DNA from: Desulfosporosinus sp. FKB | GTDB taxonomy: Bacteria; Bacillota; Desulfitobacteriia; Desulfitobacteriales; Desulfitobacteriaceae | Direction of reading: 5' to 3' | NCBI RefSeq assembly: GCF_002196705.1 | Contig: NZ_NADJ01000039.1 | Location: forward strand, 181,630-245,629 | DNA: 64,000 nt | In this document: one piece after another, positions 36,097-44,429 of the stretch | Numbering within the stretch: the first letter of the stretch is position 1 | How the letters are laid out: each line of letters starts with the position of its first letter | The notes under the pieces: model-generated | Database searches by the model: none | What the model was told of the DNA's origin: nothing | The model's input: only the letters and a program-made list of their open reading frames with translations | Translations under genes and position numbers: made by a program

Positions 36097-37120
36097 TTAA
36101 ACCCCTTCGCCAAGAAATTTTGACTTAAGAATTTCCTCTACCAATTGAATGGTATTCCTGATGTCAGCTTGACTGACTACAGAAGCACAGGAATGAATAT
36201 AGCGGCATGGAACATTAATGGTTAATGAGGGGACGCCTTCCCGGCTCGTGTGTATTCTTCCAGCATCATTTCCACCGCTGGTCCCGCGCCGGAATTGTAA
36301 CGGGATCTTCTTTTGGTCAGCTAAGTTAATGACCTGTTGGATGAGCCTTGGATTGTAGAGCGTTGTCCGATCTTGAATGGATAATGCCGGGCCATTTCCG
36401 AGTTCTGTCACCCAATCTTCTTCCTCAACATGAGCCATATCGGCGGATACTGTTCCTTCCAGGATAATGGCAAAATCCGGCTGGGTATGATACGCCGCAA
36501 CTTGAGACCCTCGTAATCCGACTTCTTCCTGAACCGTGAAAGCCGCAATGAGCGAGACAGGGTATTCTTTTTTGAGGATTTCGGTTAAGACGAAGCATCC
36601 AATCCGGTCGTCAAAAGCTTTTCCTTTATAATAGCCTTGACCCAAGGGTTCGAATTTTGTGACAAAATAAGCATAATCTCCCAACTTGATATGCTTGGCT
36701 GCCTCTTCCTTAGATGATGCCCCTATATCAATATAAAGCTGGTCAAGTTTTAGCGCTTGTTGTCGTTCTTGGGGCTTCTGTAAATGAATCGCCTTGGAAC
36801 CGATGACCCCGTTGCAGCCTGATATTTTCACAGGTTTTGAAACAAGAATGCGGGGGTCAATTCCCCCGACTGGTAGGAACTTCAAAAATCCTTCCGAGGT
36901 AATTTCGGTAATCATCAGTGCCACTTCATCCATATGAGCGGCAATGAGAATCTTTGGCCATTTCTCTAAGCCTTCCTTAATAAGCATAAGCAATAAGGTT
37001 ACCAATTTTATCGATCGATACAGAAGTGACCCAGGATTTAATTTCCTCACATAACACGTCGCGAACTTCTTTTTCAGCCCCGGATGTTCCATTACATTCG
37101 CTGAGATTTTTTAATAACAT
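36097..37120 (-). pseudogene. M42 family aminopeptidase, frameshifted near codon 47
   Basis: The natural start is ATG 37120 (GGAGG 7 bases upstream): it reads MLLKNLSECNGTSGAEKEVR and continues as typical M42 through SIDKIGNLIAYAY to a TAA at 36977-36979. One base further on, in another frame, the protein resumes at KEGLEKWPKILIAAHMDEVA and keeps all later motifs (KAFDDRIGCF, FTVQEEVGLRGSQ, YIHSCASVV). Removing one T in TATTAAGG restores a full-length enzyme. The intact paralogues on each side carry no such break. It is a real inactivating mutation, a sequencing error, or less likely a programmed shift. The start overlaps the end of the preceding gene by 10 bases. Confidence 0.85.
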
Positions 37121-38172
37121 AGAATTTCCTCCAAATCTTCCGGTAGGCTGGCAATAAAGTGGGCAAGCATCATTCCAGCATGCACGACGTCTTTAAGATC
37201 CAAGGTTTCAACCGATGTATGCATATACCGAAGCGGGATCGAAAGTAATCCTGTCGGTACGCCGGCATGCGTAACCTGGATGGCCCAGGCATCTGTTCCT
37301 GAATGGGCGGGAATCGGTTCAATCTGATAAGTAAGATGAGCATCTTGAGCTGCCTCAACCATTAACCGATAAACAACAGGGTGAAAATTCGGACCAAGCG
37401 CAATCGTTGGACCTTTGCCTAATTCGATATTCACTTGCCCTTTTGTGTCCGGGGTTACGGCGTGAGTGACGTCAATGGCAATTGCAAGATCAGGATTTAA
37501 GTTATAAGCGCTGGTGATCGCTCCACGCAAACCGACTTCCTCTTGCGTTGTGACCACTGCGATCACATCATGAGCATGATGTATCCGCTGTAATTCACGA
37601 AAGCAAACCTGCAAAGCAACTACGCCGGCTCGATCATCGAGCGATTTCCCAGCCATAAGTCCTCCCAGCAAATCGTAGGGCTCACGCCGCATTGTAATGA
37701 TGTCACCAACTTGGATGATTTTTTGGATCTCTGTAAAAGAAAGACCTACATCAATCCCCATATCTTCGATTTTTACGGCTTTATCTCCATCTTCTAGCAC
37801 AAGATGTGGAGGCATTGAGCCGATAATCCCTAGAACTTGTTCCCGTCCGTGGATAATCACTTCCTGAGATAGGAGGGTTCGTTGATCCACTCCTCCAATC
37901 GTTGTAAAGCGAAGAAAACCACGTGAGTCAATTTTTTTGACCATTAAGCCTATTTCATCCATGTGCGCGGCAAGCATGATCTTATGGTGTGGGTTTTCCC
38001 CTTTTTTGACCGCATAAATATTTCCCAAACGGTCGGTTTGGACATCCTCTGCATAAGATTTAAATTCTTGAACTACGATTGGAGAAATGATTGATTCATA
38101 GCCGGATACTCCGTGGTGTTCCGACAAGGCCATCAGGAACGATTTAGCTTGATTTAAACGTTTATCTGTCAC
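37111..38172 (-). CDS. M42 family aminopeptidase, 353 aa
   Basis: An intact M42 peptidase: HGVSGYESIISP, AAHMDEIGLMVKKI, KSLDDRAGVVALQV, catalytic VVTTQEEVGLRGAITS, DVTHAVTPDTKG and LRYMHTSVETLD. Such enzymes cleave N-terminal residues from peptides and would process what the nearby dipeptide/oligopeptide transporter imports. The start is GTG 38172, with GAAGGTG 6 bases upstream. First gene of the three-gene M42 cluster; 10 bases of overlap with the frameshifted copy. Confidence 0.92.
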   Translation of the reverse strand: MTDKRLNQAKSFLMALSEHHGVSGYESIISPIVVQEFKSYAEDVQTDRLGNIYAVKKGENPHHKIMLAAHMDEIGLMVKKIDSRGFLRFTTIGGVDQRTLLSQEVIIHGREQVLGIIGSMPPHLVLEDGDKAVKIEDMGIDVGLSFTEIQKIIQVGDIITMRREPYDLLGGLMAGKSLDDRAGVVALQVCFRELQRIHHAHDVIAVVTTQEEVGLRGAITSAYNLNPDLAIAIDVTHAVTPDTKGQVNIELGKGPTIALGPNFHPVVYRLMVEAAQDAHLTYQIEPIPAHSGTDAWAIQVTHAGVPTGLLSIPLRYMHTSVETLDLKDVVHAGMMLAHFIASLPEDLEEILCY

Positions 38173-38340
38173 GGGTTATCACCTTCTCATTTTCCTTTTT
38201 TAAAGTAAAACATTTTTAGATAATTCTACCTCTAAACCCAAATTCCTGTTGGAAAGAATAGTTTCCCCGACTGTATCCCATATTCACTTATTTACGCGAT
38301 CAACCATTAGCTTAAGTCAAGGGTGTCCATCGTGAGGTGG

Positions 38341-38412
38341 ATGAAATAGGCGAATTCCATAGGAATTCGCCCTTTCACGAACCGTACGGGCATCTTTCAA
38401 TGCATACGGCTC
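38341..38412 (-). mobile_element. Group II intron remnant (domains V and VI)
   Basis: On the minus strand, 38412-38379 is a 34-base domain V: GAGCCGTATGCATTGAAAGA then TGCCCGTACGGTTC, with the AGC triad, GAAA loop and two-base bulge. It is followed by GTGAAAG and a domain-VI-like hairpin (GGCGAATTCC / GGAATTCGCC) ending TATTTCAT. The upstream domains and the reverse-transcriptase ORF are absent, as tRNA-Thr lies ~120 bases away. A decayed 3' end. Confidence 0.75.
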
Positions 38413-38495
38413 GCCATTCCTATTAAGCTTTCGTTAAAGAAAATTATTATAGCACCTTAGGTCAAAAAACGTTCTGGTTCATTAATCGCACATGC

Positions 38496-38522
38496 AAAAA
38501 CCCCGCAATCACTTGCGGGGTT
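38496..38522 (-). terminator. Terminator of tRNA-Thr(CGT)
   Basis: AACCCCGCAA / TTGCGGGGTT with a 4-base loop and a T run on the minus strand, 11 bases after the tRNA. Confidence 0.88.
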
Positions 38523-38533
38523 CTAGTTTCCTA

Positions 38534-38608
38534 TGGAGCCGATGGTCGGAATCGAACCGACGACCTGCTCATTACGAGTGAGCTGCTCTACCTCTGAGCC
38601 ACATCGGC
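38534..38608 (-). tRNA. tRNA-Thr (anticodon CGT)
   Basis: A 75-base cloverleaf with encoded CCA: acceptor GCCGATG / CATCGGC, anticodon stem GCTCA / TGAGC with loop CTCGTAA (anticodon CGT, reads ACG), T loop TTCGATTC. The acceptor stem equals that of the other tRNA-Thr at 18432. Confidence 0.97.
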
Positions 38609-38952
38609 AATTACGGACGAGAGTTATATTACCCTATTTTTGCCGTTTCGTCAAATATTTTTTTATAATATATTCGAAATATATTCTTGAAATGTATTCG
38701 AGTGGCACAATTTGGTTATTAATTTAGTCATTGCAATACTGTTTTTATTGATACATACCTTTTTATCCAATCGTAAGAATTCCACTTCTACAAGTAGGAG
38801 TGGTTCCCATACCTTGCTTCGGTGGGGGTAGAGTCCCTCACCGAAGCCCCGATGTTCCGCTTTAGCTGAACGAGTTCACTCCAACTATTTCTTCCTTTTT
38901 GAGTGAATCACTATTTTTTGGGAAATAATACCCTCTCAGGGGGTGTGTCATA
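38609..38952. other. Intergenic region upstream of the hydrogenase genes
   Basis: 344 bases without a gene. It contains tRNA upstream sequence and one full copy (38763-38880) of the dispersed repeat family. Confidence 0.5.
38763..38880 (+). repeat. Dispersed palindromic repeat, copy A
   Basis: Core blocks in order: TTATCCAATCGTAAGA, CTTCTACAAGTAGGAGTGG, TTCCCATACC, GCTTCGGTGGGGGTAGAGTC, CACCGAAGCCCCGATGTTC, GCTTTAGCTGAACGAGTTCA. The GCTTCGGTG / CACCGAAGC arms form a hairpin. Related copies lie at 43611, 47161, 55521, 61953 and 63884. Confidence 0.8.
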
Positions 38953-40083
38953 CTGGATCGTCGTGAATTTCTAAAATTAATCGTTAAAGGAGCAATTTTA
39001 GGGAATTTTTATCAACTTATTACCCCTCACCTTTCTCAAGCGATTGCGGCAGGTGACATTAAGAAAAAGTTACCGGTTATTATGATCGAAACAGGCACAT
39101 GTACCGGAGATAGTATCTCCTTCGATAATATTTGGACCCCTACGTTCTCCGATATTTTCTCAAACATTCTCGATTGGCGTTACGATTGGAGCATGAATCA
39201 AGCTCAAGGGAATGCTGCCTATCAAGTCCTTCTGGATACCTATTCTAAACTGCCCAACGAATATATTCTACTCGTCCAAGGATCAATGATTCACAGTGAT
39301 TCTGGGCATTACGACCATGTCGCCTATGAGCAAGGCAAGCTCATTACGGGAATAGACCTGGTCCGCCGCATCGGCCTCAAAGCTAAGTACGTTGTAGCTA
39401 TAGGCAGCTGCGCAACCTTTGGGGGACCTGTTTCCGGTTATCCCAATCCAACTCGATCGACAGGAGTACAGGATGTCCTGCCCGAGAGAAGGGTTATCAA
39501 TGTCTCAGGCTGCCCCGCGCACCCGGATTGGATCATGGGGACCTTACTTCACCTGGCCTTATATGGTGAACCAGAGCTGGAAAAGTACGGACGGCCAAAG
39601 ATGTTTTACGGAGAAACCATTCATAATCGCTGTCCAAGGAGATACTATTATGATCAAGGGATTTTTGCTACAGACATTGGGCAGAAAGAATGCCTTTACC
39701 GGGTGGGTTGTAAAGGACCTGTCACCTACGCTGATTGTCCAATCCGCCGCTGGAACGATCGCTTAAATTGGCCTATAGGCTGCAATACTCCTTGTATTGG
39801 CTGTACAGAACCTGGCTATCCTGATCTTATGTCTCCATTTACCGTTCACTCACCCGACATTCCTTTACCCGGCGGAACAAAAATTGCGACAGATTCTGTT
39901 GCCCTGGGAGTATTAGGTTTTACCTCGGCAGCAATTATTGGTCATGTCGCGGCTTCCCTGTATAAGGGGAGAATTCAAAGAAATCTCCTCAAGTCCACAG
40001 TTCGGGGGAAGCATCGTCTTTCCCTCATTAAAGTTAAAACGTTCCACATCTATCGGGTCAAGAAAAACGCCAAAAAGGAGTGA
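38953..40083 (+). CDS. hyaA: [NiFe] hydrogenase small subunit, Tat-exported, 376 aa
   Basis: The first ATG is at 39082, but the frame runs open to the left and encodes a Tat signal, DRREFLKLIVKGAILGNFY, ending near AIAAGD. The only plausible initiator is CTG 38953, with AGGGGGTG 7 bases before it. The mature part carries the FeS ligands: IETGTCTGDSISF, GSCATFGG, SGCPAHPDW, HNRCPRRYYYD, CKGPVTYADCP and PCIGCTEPGYPD. At the second proximal-cluster position the usual CTGC is CTGD. The protein passes electrons from the NiFe site to the cytochrome b encoded two genes on. A C-terminal hydrophobic stretch (VLGFTSAAIIGHVAASL) may anchor it. Three bases separate it from the large-subunit gene. Confidence 0.9.
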   Translation: MDRREFLKLIVKGAILGNFYQLITPHLSQAIAAGDIKKKLPVIMIETGTCTGDSISFDNIWTPTFSDIFSNILDWRYDWSMNQAQGNAAYQVLLDTYSKLPNEYILLVQGSMIHSDSGHYDHVAYEQGKLITGIDLVRRIGLKAKYVVAIGSCATFGGPVSGYPNPTRSTGVQDVLPERRVINVSGCPAHPDWIMGTLLHLALYGEPELEKYGRPKMFYGETIHNRCPRRYYYDQGIFATDIGQKECLYRVGCKGPVTYADCPIRRWNDRLNWPIGCNTPCIGCTEPGYPDLMSPFTVHSPDIPLPGGTKIATDSVALGVLGFTSAAIIGHVAASLYKGRIQRNLLKSTVRGKHRLSLIKVKTFHIYRVKKNAKKE

Positions 40084-40086
40084 CCA

Positions 40087-41481
40087 ATGCTGGAAAAGAA
40101 GGTCATCTTTCCTGTAACTCGTATTCATAATCCTATGTTGTTGGAAGCTTGGTTAGAAAATGGGGTAATCAAAGATGCCTACATTTCTGATACCCTCTAC
40201 AGAGGATTTGAGCAAATTTTAATTGGCCGCTCCCCCATGGATATGCCCTATTACACACAACGCATCTGCGGCATTTGCTCTTCTGCTCATGCCATTACTG
40301 CTGCCTTGGCCGTGGAACAAGCACTAGGAATGCAAGTTCCGCCCAATGGTCATTTAATCCGCAACTTGATCTTAGCCAGTGATGTCATTCAGAACCATAT
40401 TCGTCACCTCTACTTATATGCCTTGCCGGATTATTTCCGCGGCCCTGACCTTGCTCCCTTTATTCCCCATTCGGAATCCGACTTGCGTGTATCCAAACAA
40501 GAAAATGATTCTCTTAGCGAACATTATTTCAAAGCTCTGGAAATTTCCCGAGCGGCCCATGCTGCATTTGCCGTCTTTGGAGGAAAAGCGCCTCATGGCC
40601 ATGGAATCGTACCCGGCGGAGCCAGTATGGAAGTGGACGCCGACAAGGTCAATCGCTATCGTGGATATATGATGGAAATCTTAAGCTTTGTTGAGGATAC
40701 ACTCCTGCCGGATGTGGACTTAATCATTAAACGATATCCTGATTATGTAGATTTGGGGGAAGGAATAGGAAATTATATGTCGGTGGGGGGATTCTCGAGT
40801 CCAGAGGGAGCAGCGCTGTTTCCCCAAGGGATCATTCTTCAGGATAAGCGCGAAAGCTTCAATGAAAAATACATTACTGAAGATGTAACCAGAGCCTGGT
40901 ATAAACCCCACGGTCCGCTGCACCCTACCGAAGAGGAAACAATTCCTGATCGCAGCCAGCCTAAAGGGTACACCTGGGTCAAATCTCCGCGCTATCACGG
41001 CCAACCTATGGAAGTTGGTCCTTTAGCACGAGCGATCATCAATAACGATAACGTCATCGGTCACGGAGCACTAGCACGGATATGGGCTCGCTCTAATGAA
41101 ATCAAAAAACTTGCCGAAGCAACGTTAGGATGGCTTAATCGTCTGGAACCTGGGGCAGATACACTTAACCGAAAAATAAACTCAGATTCAGGAAGCGGTG
41201 TTGGGCTCCACGAAGTTATGCGTGGAGTCTTAGGTCATTGGCTTAGCGTGAAAAAAGGACGCGTGCAGCATTATCAAATCGTTACTCCTTCTGCCTTTAA
41301 TTTTGGAGCCCGGGACGAATCAGGCACTCGCAGCGTAGGAGAATCCTCACTGCTTGGTTTGAAGGTTCAATCAGAAGATCTTAAAGAAGCGGGCAGGATT
41401 ATCCGTTCTTTCGATCCCTGCTTTTCTTGTAGTGTTCATCTTATAGACGGTAAACGTATTCAAGCTTTACGAATTGAATGA
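40087..41481 (+). CDS. hyaB: [NiFe] hydrogenase large subunit, 464 aa
   Basis: Both nickel-binding motifs are intact: RICGICSSAHA near residue 59 and DPCFSCSVH near the C-terminus. After the final His a 13-residue peptide (LIDGKRIQALRIE) remains, presumably cut by a maturation protease that is not encoded here. The protein holds the NiFe(CN)2CO site and should be carried across the membrane with the Tat-tagged small subunit. ATG 40087 has GGAG 6 bases upstream. Length is short for group 1 enzymes (usually ~550 residues), suggesting a compact subgroup. No hyp or hyaD-like gene is in the window. Confidence 0.93.
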   Translation: MLEKKVIFPVTRIHNPMLLEAWLENGVIKDAYISDTLYRGFEQILIGRSPMDMPYYTQRICGICSSAHAITAALAVEQALGMQVPPNGHLIRNLILASDVIQNHIRHLYLYALPDYFRGPDLAPFIPHSESDLRVSKQENDSLSEHYFKALEISRAAHAAFAVFGGKAPHGHGIVPGGASMEVDADKVNRYRGYMMEILSFVEDTLLPDVDLIIKRYPDYVDLGEGIGNYMSVGGFSSPEGAALFPQGIILQDKRESFNEKYITEDVTRAWYKPHGPLHPTEEETIPDRSQPKGYTWVKSPRYHGQPMEVGPLARAIINNDNVIGHGALARIWARSNEIKKLAEATLGWLNRLEPGADTLNRKINSDSGSGVGLHEVMRGVLGHWLSVKKGRVQHYQIVTPSAFNFGARDESGTRSVGESSLLGLKVQSEDLKEAGRIIRSFDPCFSCSVHLIDGKRIQALRIE

Positions 41482-41519
41482 GGACTTTTCTTAGCTAGAT
41501 AAATCTGAGGTTTAACAAC

Positions 41520-42176
41520 ATGAAGAAAAAAAAAGAGTTAAGAAAAACAATTTTTAAAGAACTTCAAAGGGGAAACGTAGAGGGAGAAATTATCCTCTTC
41601 CAACCTCTATGGGTCAGGATTTTTCATTGGGGATTCGCCCTCAGTCTAACTGGAATCTTGTTAAGCGGTTTAGAATTGCATAAGCCTGCAAAATTTTTTG
41701 CAGTTTCCTATGGCGATATGTTCAAAATTCATGTAATATCAAGTTGGTTCGCCCTTGGATTTGTGGCCTTGCGCTGTACGGATGCTATTCTCCGCCGCGA
41801 TCAATCACTTATTCCTAAATTACGTGATATTAAACTATTTCCCAAGCTTTTAGCATACTACCTGTTCCTGCGCTCCGCTCCTCCCCCCAATCGCAAATAT
41901 AACATCGGGCAACGTCTTGTCTATTCCTCATGGCTCCTCCTTTTCCTGATAGCAAGTCTGCTCGGCTTATCTTCCTATTGGCAGGGAGAGCATCTCATTT
42001 GGTTATGGAGATTAGTGGGCGGTTTCCAGCGTCTCAGGTGGATCAAATTTATGATCACCATTTACTTTCTGGCAACAATTCCTCTGCACATTTACCTTAG
42101 TATGACAGAGAACCTTAGCCATCTCCAGGCTATGGTTTCGGGTTATGAACGAAAACCGCCTCCTGAAAAAAGTTAG
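41520..42176 (+). CDS. hyaC: Hydrogenase b-type cytochrome subunit, 218 aa
   Basis: Four membrane segments with candidate haem ligands: VRIFHWGFALSLTGILLSGL, FKIHVISSWFALGFVAL, SSWLLLFLIASLLGLSS and ATIPLHIYLSMTENLSH. This is the HyaC/prokaryotic cytochrome b561 fold, which passes electrons from a periplasm-facing hydrogenase to the quinone pool. It is the third gene of the hydrogenase operon, 38 bases after the large subunit. ATG 41520 follows GAGG at about 9 bases. The first ~25 residues are basic and cytoplasmic. Confidence 0.88.
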   Translation: MKKKKELRKTIFKELQRGNVEGEIILFQPLWVRIFHWGFALSLTGILLSGLELHKPAKFFAVSYGDMFKIHVISSWFALGFVALRCTDAILRRDQSLIPKLRDIKLFPKLLAYYLFLRSAPPPNRKYNIGQRLVYSSWLLLFLIASLLGLSSYWQGEHLIWLWRLVGGFQRLRWIKFMITIYFLATIPLHIYLSMTENLSHLQAMVSGYERKPPPEKS

Positions 42177-42265
42177 AAAATTTTTCCTTGTATATTTATG
42201 ATACCTTTTCGTATAAGTTTGGGTATAATGAAAGATAGAGTTATACATAGAAGGGACGATATATT

Positions 42266-43618
42266 TTGGGATTGCATATTCATTTTGTTGGCATAAAGGG
42301 CACAGGTATGAGCGCCTTAGCTCAAATTAGCGCTCGAATAGAAGGAGCTACCATCTCTGGTTCTGATGTAGAAGAGAGTTTTTTTACAGATAGTGTTTTA
42401 AAACGTGCCCAAATTCCTGTTTTAAGCTTTTCTCCCAGTAATGTAGAAAAGGCTGATTTAGTTGTTGCTTCAGCCGCCTATACAAATCAACACCCGGAAA
42501 TCGCTCGTGCTTTAGAGCTAAATATTCCTGTTCTGACCTATCCCCAGTTTCTCGGACGATTGCTTTCCAAAAAACGTGGCATTTCAGTCTCCGGAACTCA
42601 TGGCAAGACAACAACAACTGCCATGTTGGGTATGGTTATGCTTAATGCCAGCTTCGATCCTACGATTGTTGTGGGCAGCGATGTTCCCAGCATTGGCGGC
42701 AACGCCCATTCTGGAACGGGGGAATTTTTTGTGGCGGAGTCCTGTGAATATCGGCGCCACTTTCTTAACTATTCACCCGAGCATCTCATAATTACAAATA
42801 TAGAATTTGATCATCCGGATTATTTCCAAGACCTCGATGATGTCATCTCTGCTTTTTCCGAACTCGCTCAGAAGGTACCTGAACGCGGTCATATTTACAT
42901 CTGGGCTGAGGACCCAAATTGTCAGGCGATCCACGGATCTGCGCCCATTACTACCTTTGGCCTTTCCGAGGCCGCGGATGTTCGGGCTACGGAAATTCTC
43001 TTTCGCGATGAGCAAAGTTCAATGAAAATTATGCTAAAGGGGCAATATGTCGGCGATCTGGACCTTCATGTTGCAGGCCGTCATAATATTCTTAACGCCT
43101 TGGCAACTATCGCAGTCTGTCACGAAATCGGCATTCCCATTAAGGAAGTACTCGACAGTTTAAGTAAGTTTACTGGGACAAAACGCCGCTTTGAGCATCT
43201 TGGCTGTAATACCAACGGAGCTCTTATTGTTGATGACTATGCTCATCACCCAACAGAAATCCGCACGACCTTAGAAGGTGCCCGGTTATCCTTCCCGGAT
43301 CGTCGTATCCGTGCTGTGTTCCAGCCCCATACCTTTAGCCGCACGGAAAAACTTCTCCAGGAATTTTCTTTGGCTTTTCAAAGTGCAGATGAAGTCGTTA
43401 TTGCCGATGTTTTTGCTTCCGCACGCGAGCAAGGGCAGCAAACAGTCTCCGCTCATACTTTAGCTGAGCTGATTCAAAAGCAAGGAATACAGGCACGCTA
43501 CATTGGAACCTTAGACGATATTAAACACTATCTTGCCCAAACACTAGCTCCCGAAGATCTCGTCCTAACCTTAGGGGCGGGGGACGTTTATAAAGTTGGT
43601 TTAGGCATCGTCAGCTAA
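42266..43618 (+). CDS. murC: UDP-N-acetylmuramate--L-alanine ligase (MurC family), 450 aa
   Basis: Mur ligase motifs are complete: nucleotide-binding FVGIKGTGMSALAQI, ATP loop SGTHGKTTTTAM, ITNIEFDHPDYF and DDYAHHPTEIRTTLEGA. The last is specific to MurC, which adds L-Ala to UDP-MurNAc in cell-wall synthesis. The middle motif ESCEYRRHFLNYSP differs from the commoner EADESDRSFL and marks a clostridial variant. The start is TTG 42266 with AAGGGA 9 bases upstream and a TATAAT at 42224. Mpl is a weaker alternative. The stop codon lies in the end of a dispersed repeat copy. Confidence 0.88.
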   Translation: MGLHIHFVGIKGTGMSALAQISARIEGATISGSDVEESFFTDSVLKRAQIPVLSFSPSNVEKADLVVASAAYTNQHPEIARALELNIPVLTYPQFLGRLLSKKRGISVSGTHGKTTTTAMLGMVMLNASFDPTIVVGSDVPSIGGNAHSGTGEFFVAESCEYRRHFLNYSPEHLIITNIEFDHPDYFQDLDDVISAFSELAQKVPERGHIYIWAEDPNCQAIHGSAPITTFGLSEAADVRATEILFRDEQSSMKIMLKGQYVGDLDLHVAGRHNILNALATIAVCHEIGIPIKEVLDSLSKFTGTKRRFEHLGCNTNGALIVDDYAHHPTEIRTTLEGARLSFPDRRIRAVFQPHTFSRTEKLLQEFSLAFQSADEVVIADVFASAREQGQQTVSAHTLAELIQKQGIQARYIGTLDDIKHYLAQTLAPEDLVLTLGAGDVYKVGLGIVS

Positions 43619-43777
43619 AGCTGAACATCGGAACTTCGGTGACGAAAGTGTCCTTGGACACTTTCGCCGAAGCGCCTAGCCCTTAACAAATGCTATCGCG
43701 TTGAAGGATGAACTCTACCTCCACCGAAGCAGGTATAGGAACTCCTACTTGTAGAAGAGGGCATCTTACGATTTGAT
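43611..43777 (-). repeat. Dispersed palindromic repeat, copy B (starts at the murC stop)
   Basis: On the minus strand: AATCGTAAGATG, CTTCTACAAGTAGGAG, CTATACC, GCTTCGGTGGAGGTAGAG, an insertion with GCGAAAGTGTCC / GGACACTTTCG hairpin, CACCGAAGTTCCGATGTTCA and GCTTTAGCTGA. The last block contains the murC stop codon on the opposite strand. Confidence 0.8.
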
Positions 43778-43828
43778 AAAAAAGCAGAGCAGTAACAAAC
43801 GTCGAGTTGTTATCTGCTCTGCTCTTTA
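43777..43828. terminator. Bidirectional terminator between murC and the HAD gene
   Basis: AGCAGAGCAG-TAACAA pairs with TTGTTA-T-CTGCTCTGCT around an 8-base loop. The minus strand ends in TTTTTTATC, the plus strand in TCTTTATTT; it serves the convergent genes on both sides. Confidence 0.85.
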
Positions 43829-43855
43829 TTTAATGTCCCGCTTTTTTAACTGCTT

Positions 43856-44428
43856 TTAACCCTTCAGAGGGCCCTTTAATTCTCTAATTCCCTCCACAAC
43901 ATCTTTCCAGCTCTGACATCGTTTGATGCCTTGGGAAAGCTCCCCATAGTTCAGATTATAACTGGTTGTCAAAAGGAAAACAGGAACTCCGATTGCGGCA
44001 ATCTCCTGAGCATTCACATGATAATCCTCAATAAAAGCCTCGATACTCCATTCCTTGACTAAGTCTACTTTACTGTTAAAGCCTGAAAAGAGCACGTGTT
44101 CATGGGGAATCTCACTCTTCGCCAGCCAGCGAATGGTAACGTCCTTCTCTTCAGGTGTACGGGCAGTCACATAAATAATCTCATGGCCCTCTTTGATTAG
44201 GGCTTCTATTCCTTCTTTTGCTCCCGCCACAATATCCGGCATAAACAGCAGCCGTTCCGCATTACCGACAAAAAAGTCATTCATATCGGATCTTGGAACT
44301 TCAAAGTCTCTATGCATATCGTAATTTGTAATCGTCTTGACGTCCTTGCCAAAGTATTGATTCAGTTCCTGCATCCAATATGGGTAACTATCGGAAACGA
44401 CGCCATCGATATCGACTCCGATTCGCAC
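43856..44428 (-). CDS. HAD-superfamily 5'-nucleotidase-like phosphatase, 190 aa
   Basis: HAD motif I DIDGVVSDSYPYW, motif II IYVTARTPEEKD and a late IEDYHVNAQEIA fit the NT5C-like 5'(3')-deoxyribonucleotidase group (NIF/5NT family). The substrate is probably a nucleotide monophosphate; in this operon with nadE and pncB it could act on an NAD-cycle intermediate, which is inference. The start is GTG 44428, within the nadE stop region, with GAGG 8 bases upstream. Last gene of pncB-nadE-HAD. Confidence 0.78.
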   Translation of the reverse strand: MRIGVDIDGVVSDSYPYWMQELNQYFGKDVKTITNYDMHRDFEVPRSDMNDFFVGNAERLLFMPDIVAGAKEGIEALIKEGHEIIYVTARTPEEKDVTIRWLAKSEIPHEHVLFSGFNSKVDLVKEWSIEAFIEDYHVNAQEIAAIGVPVFLLTTSYNLNYGELSQGIKRCQSWKDVVEGIRELKGPLKG

Positions 44429-44429
44429 C

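Larger units (their letters stand above)
38173..38533. other. Intergenic region with intron remnant and terminator
   Basis: 361 bases without a protein gene. Contents are the group II intron domain V/VI remnant and the terminator of tRNA-Thr(CGT), listed separately. Confidence 0.6.

Noticed and set aside
38533..38727. ORF reading VGIEPTTCSLRVSCSTSEPH across the tRNA
   Set aside because: This is the well-known spurious translation of a tRNA gene in antisense; tRNA-Thr(CGT) occupies the site.
39082..39084. ATG 39082 as the hydrogenase small-subunit start
   Set aside because: It would cut off the in-frame Tat signal and has no ribosome site.
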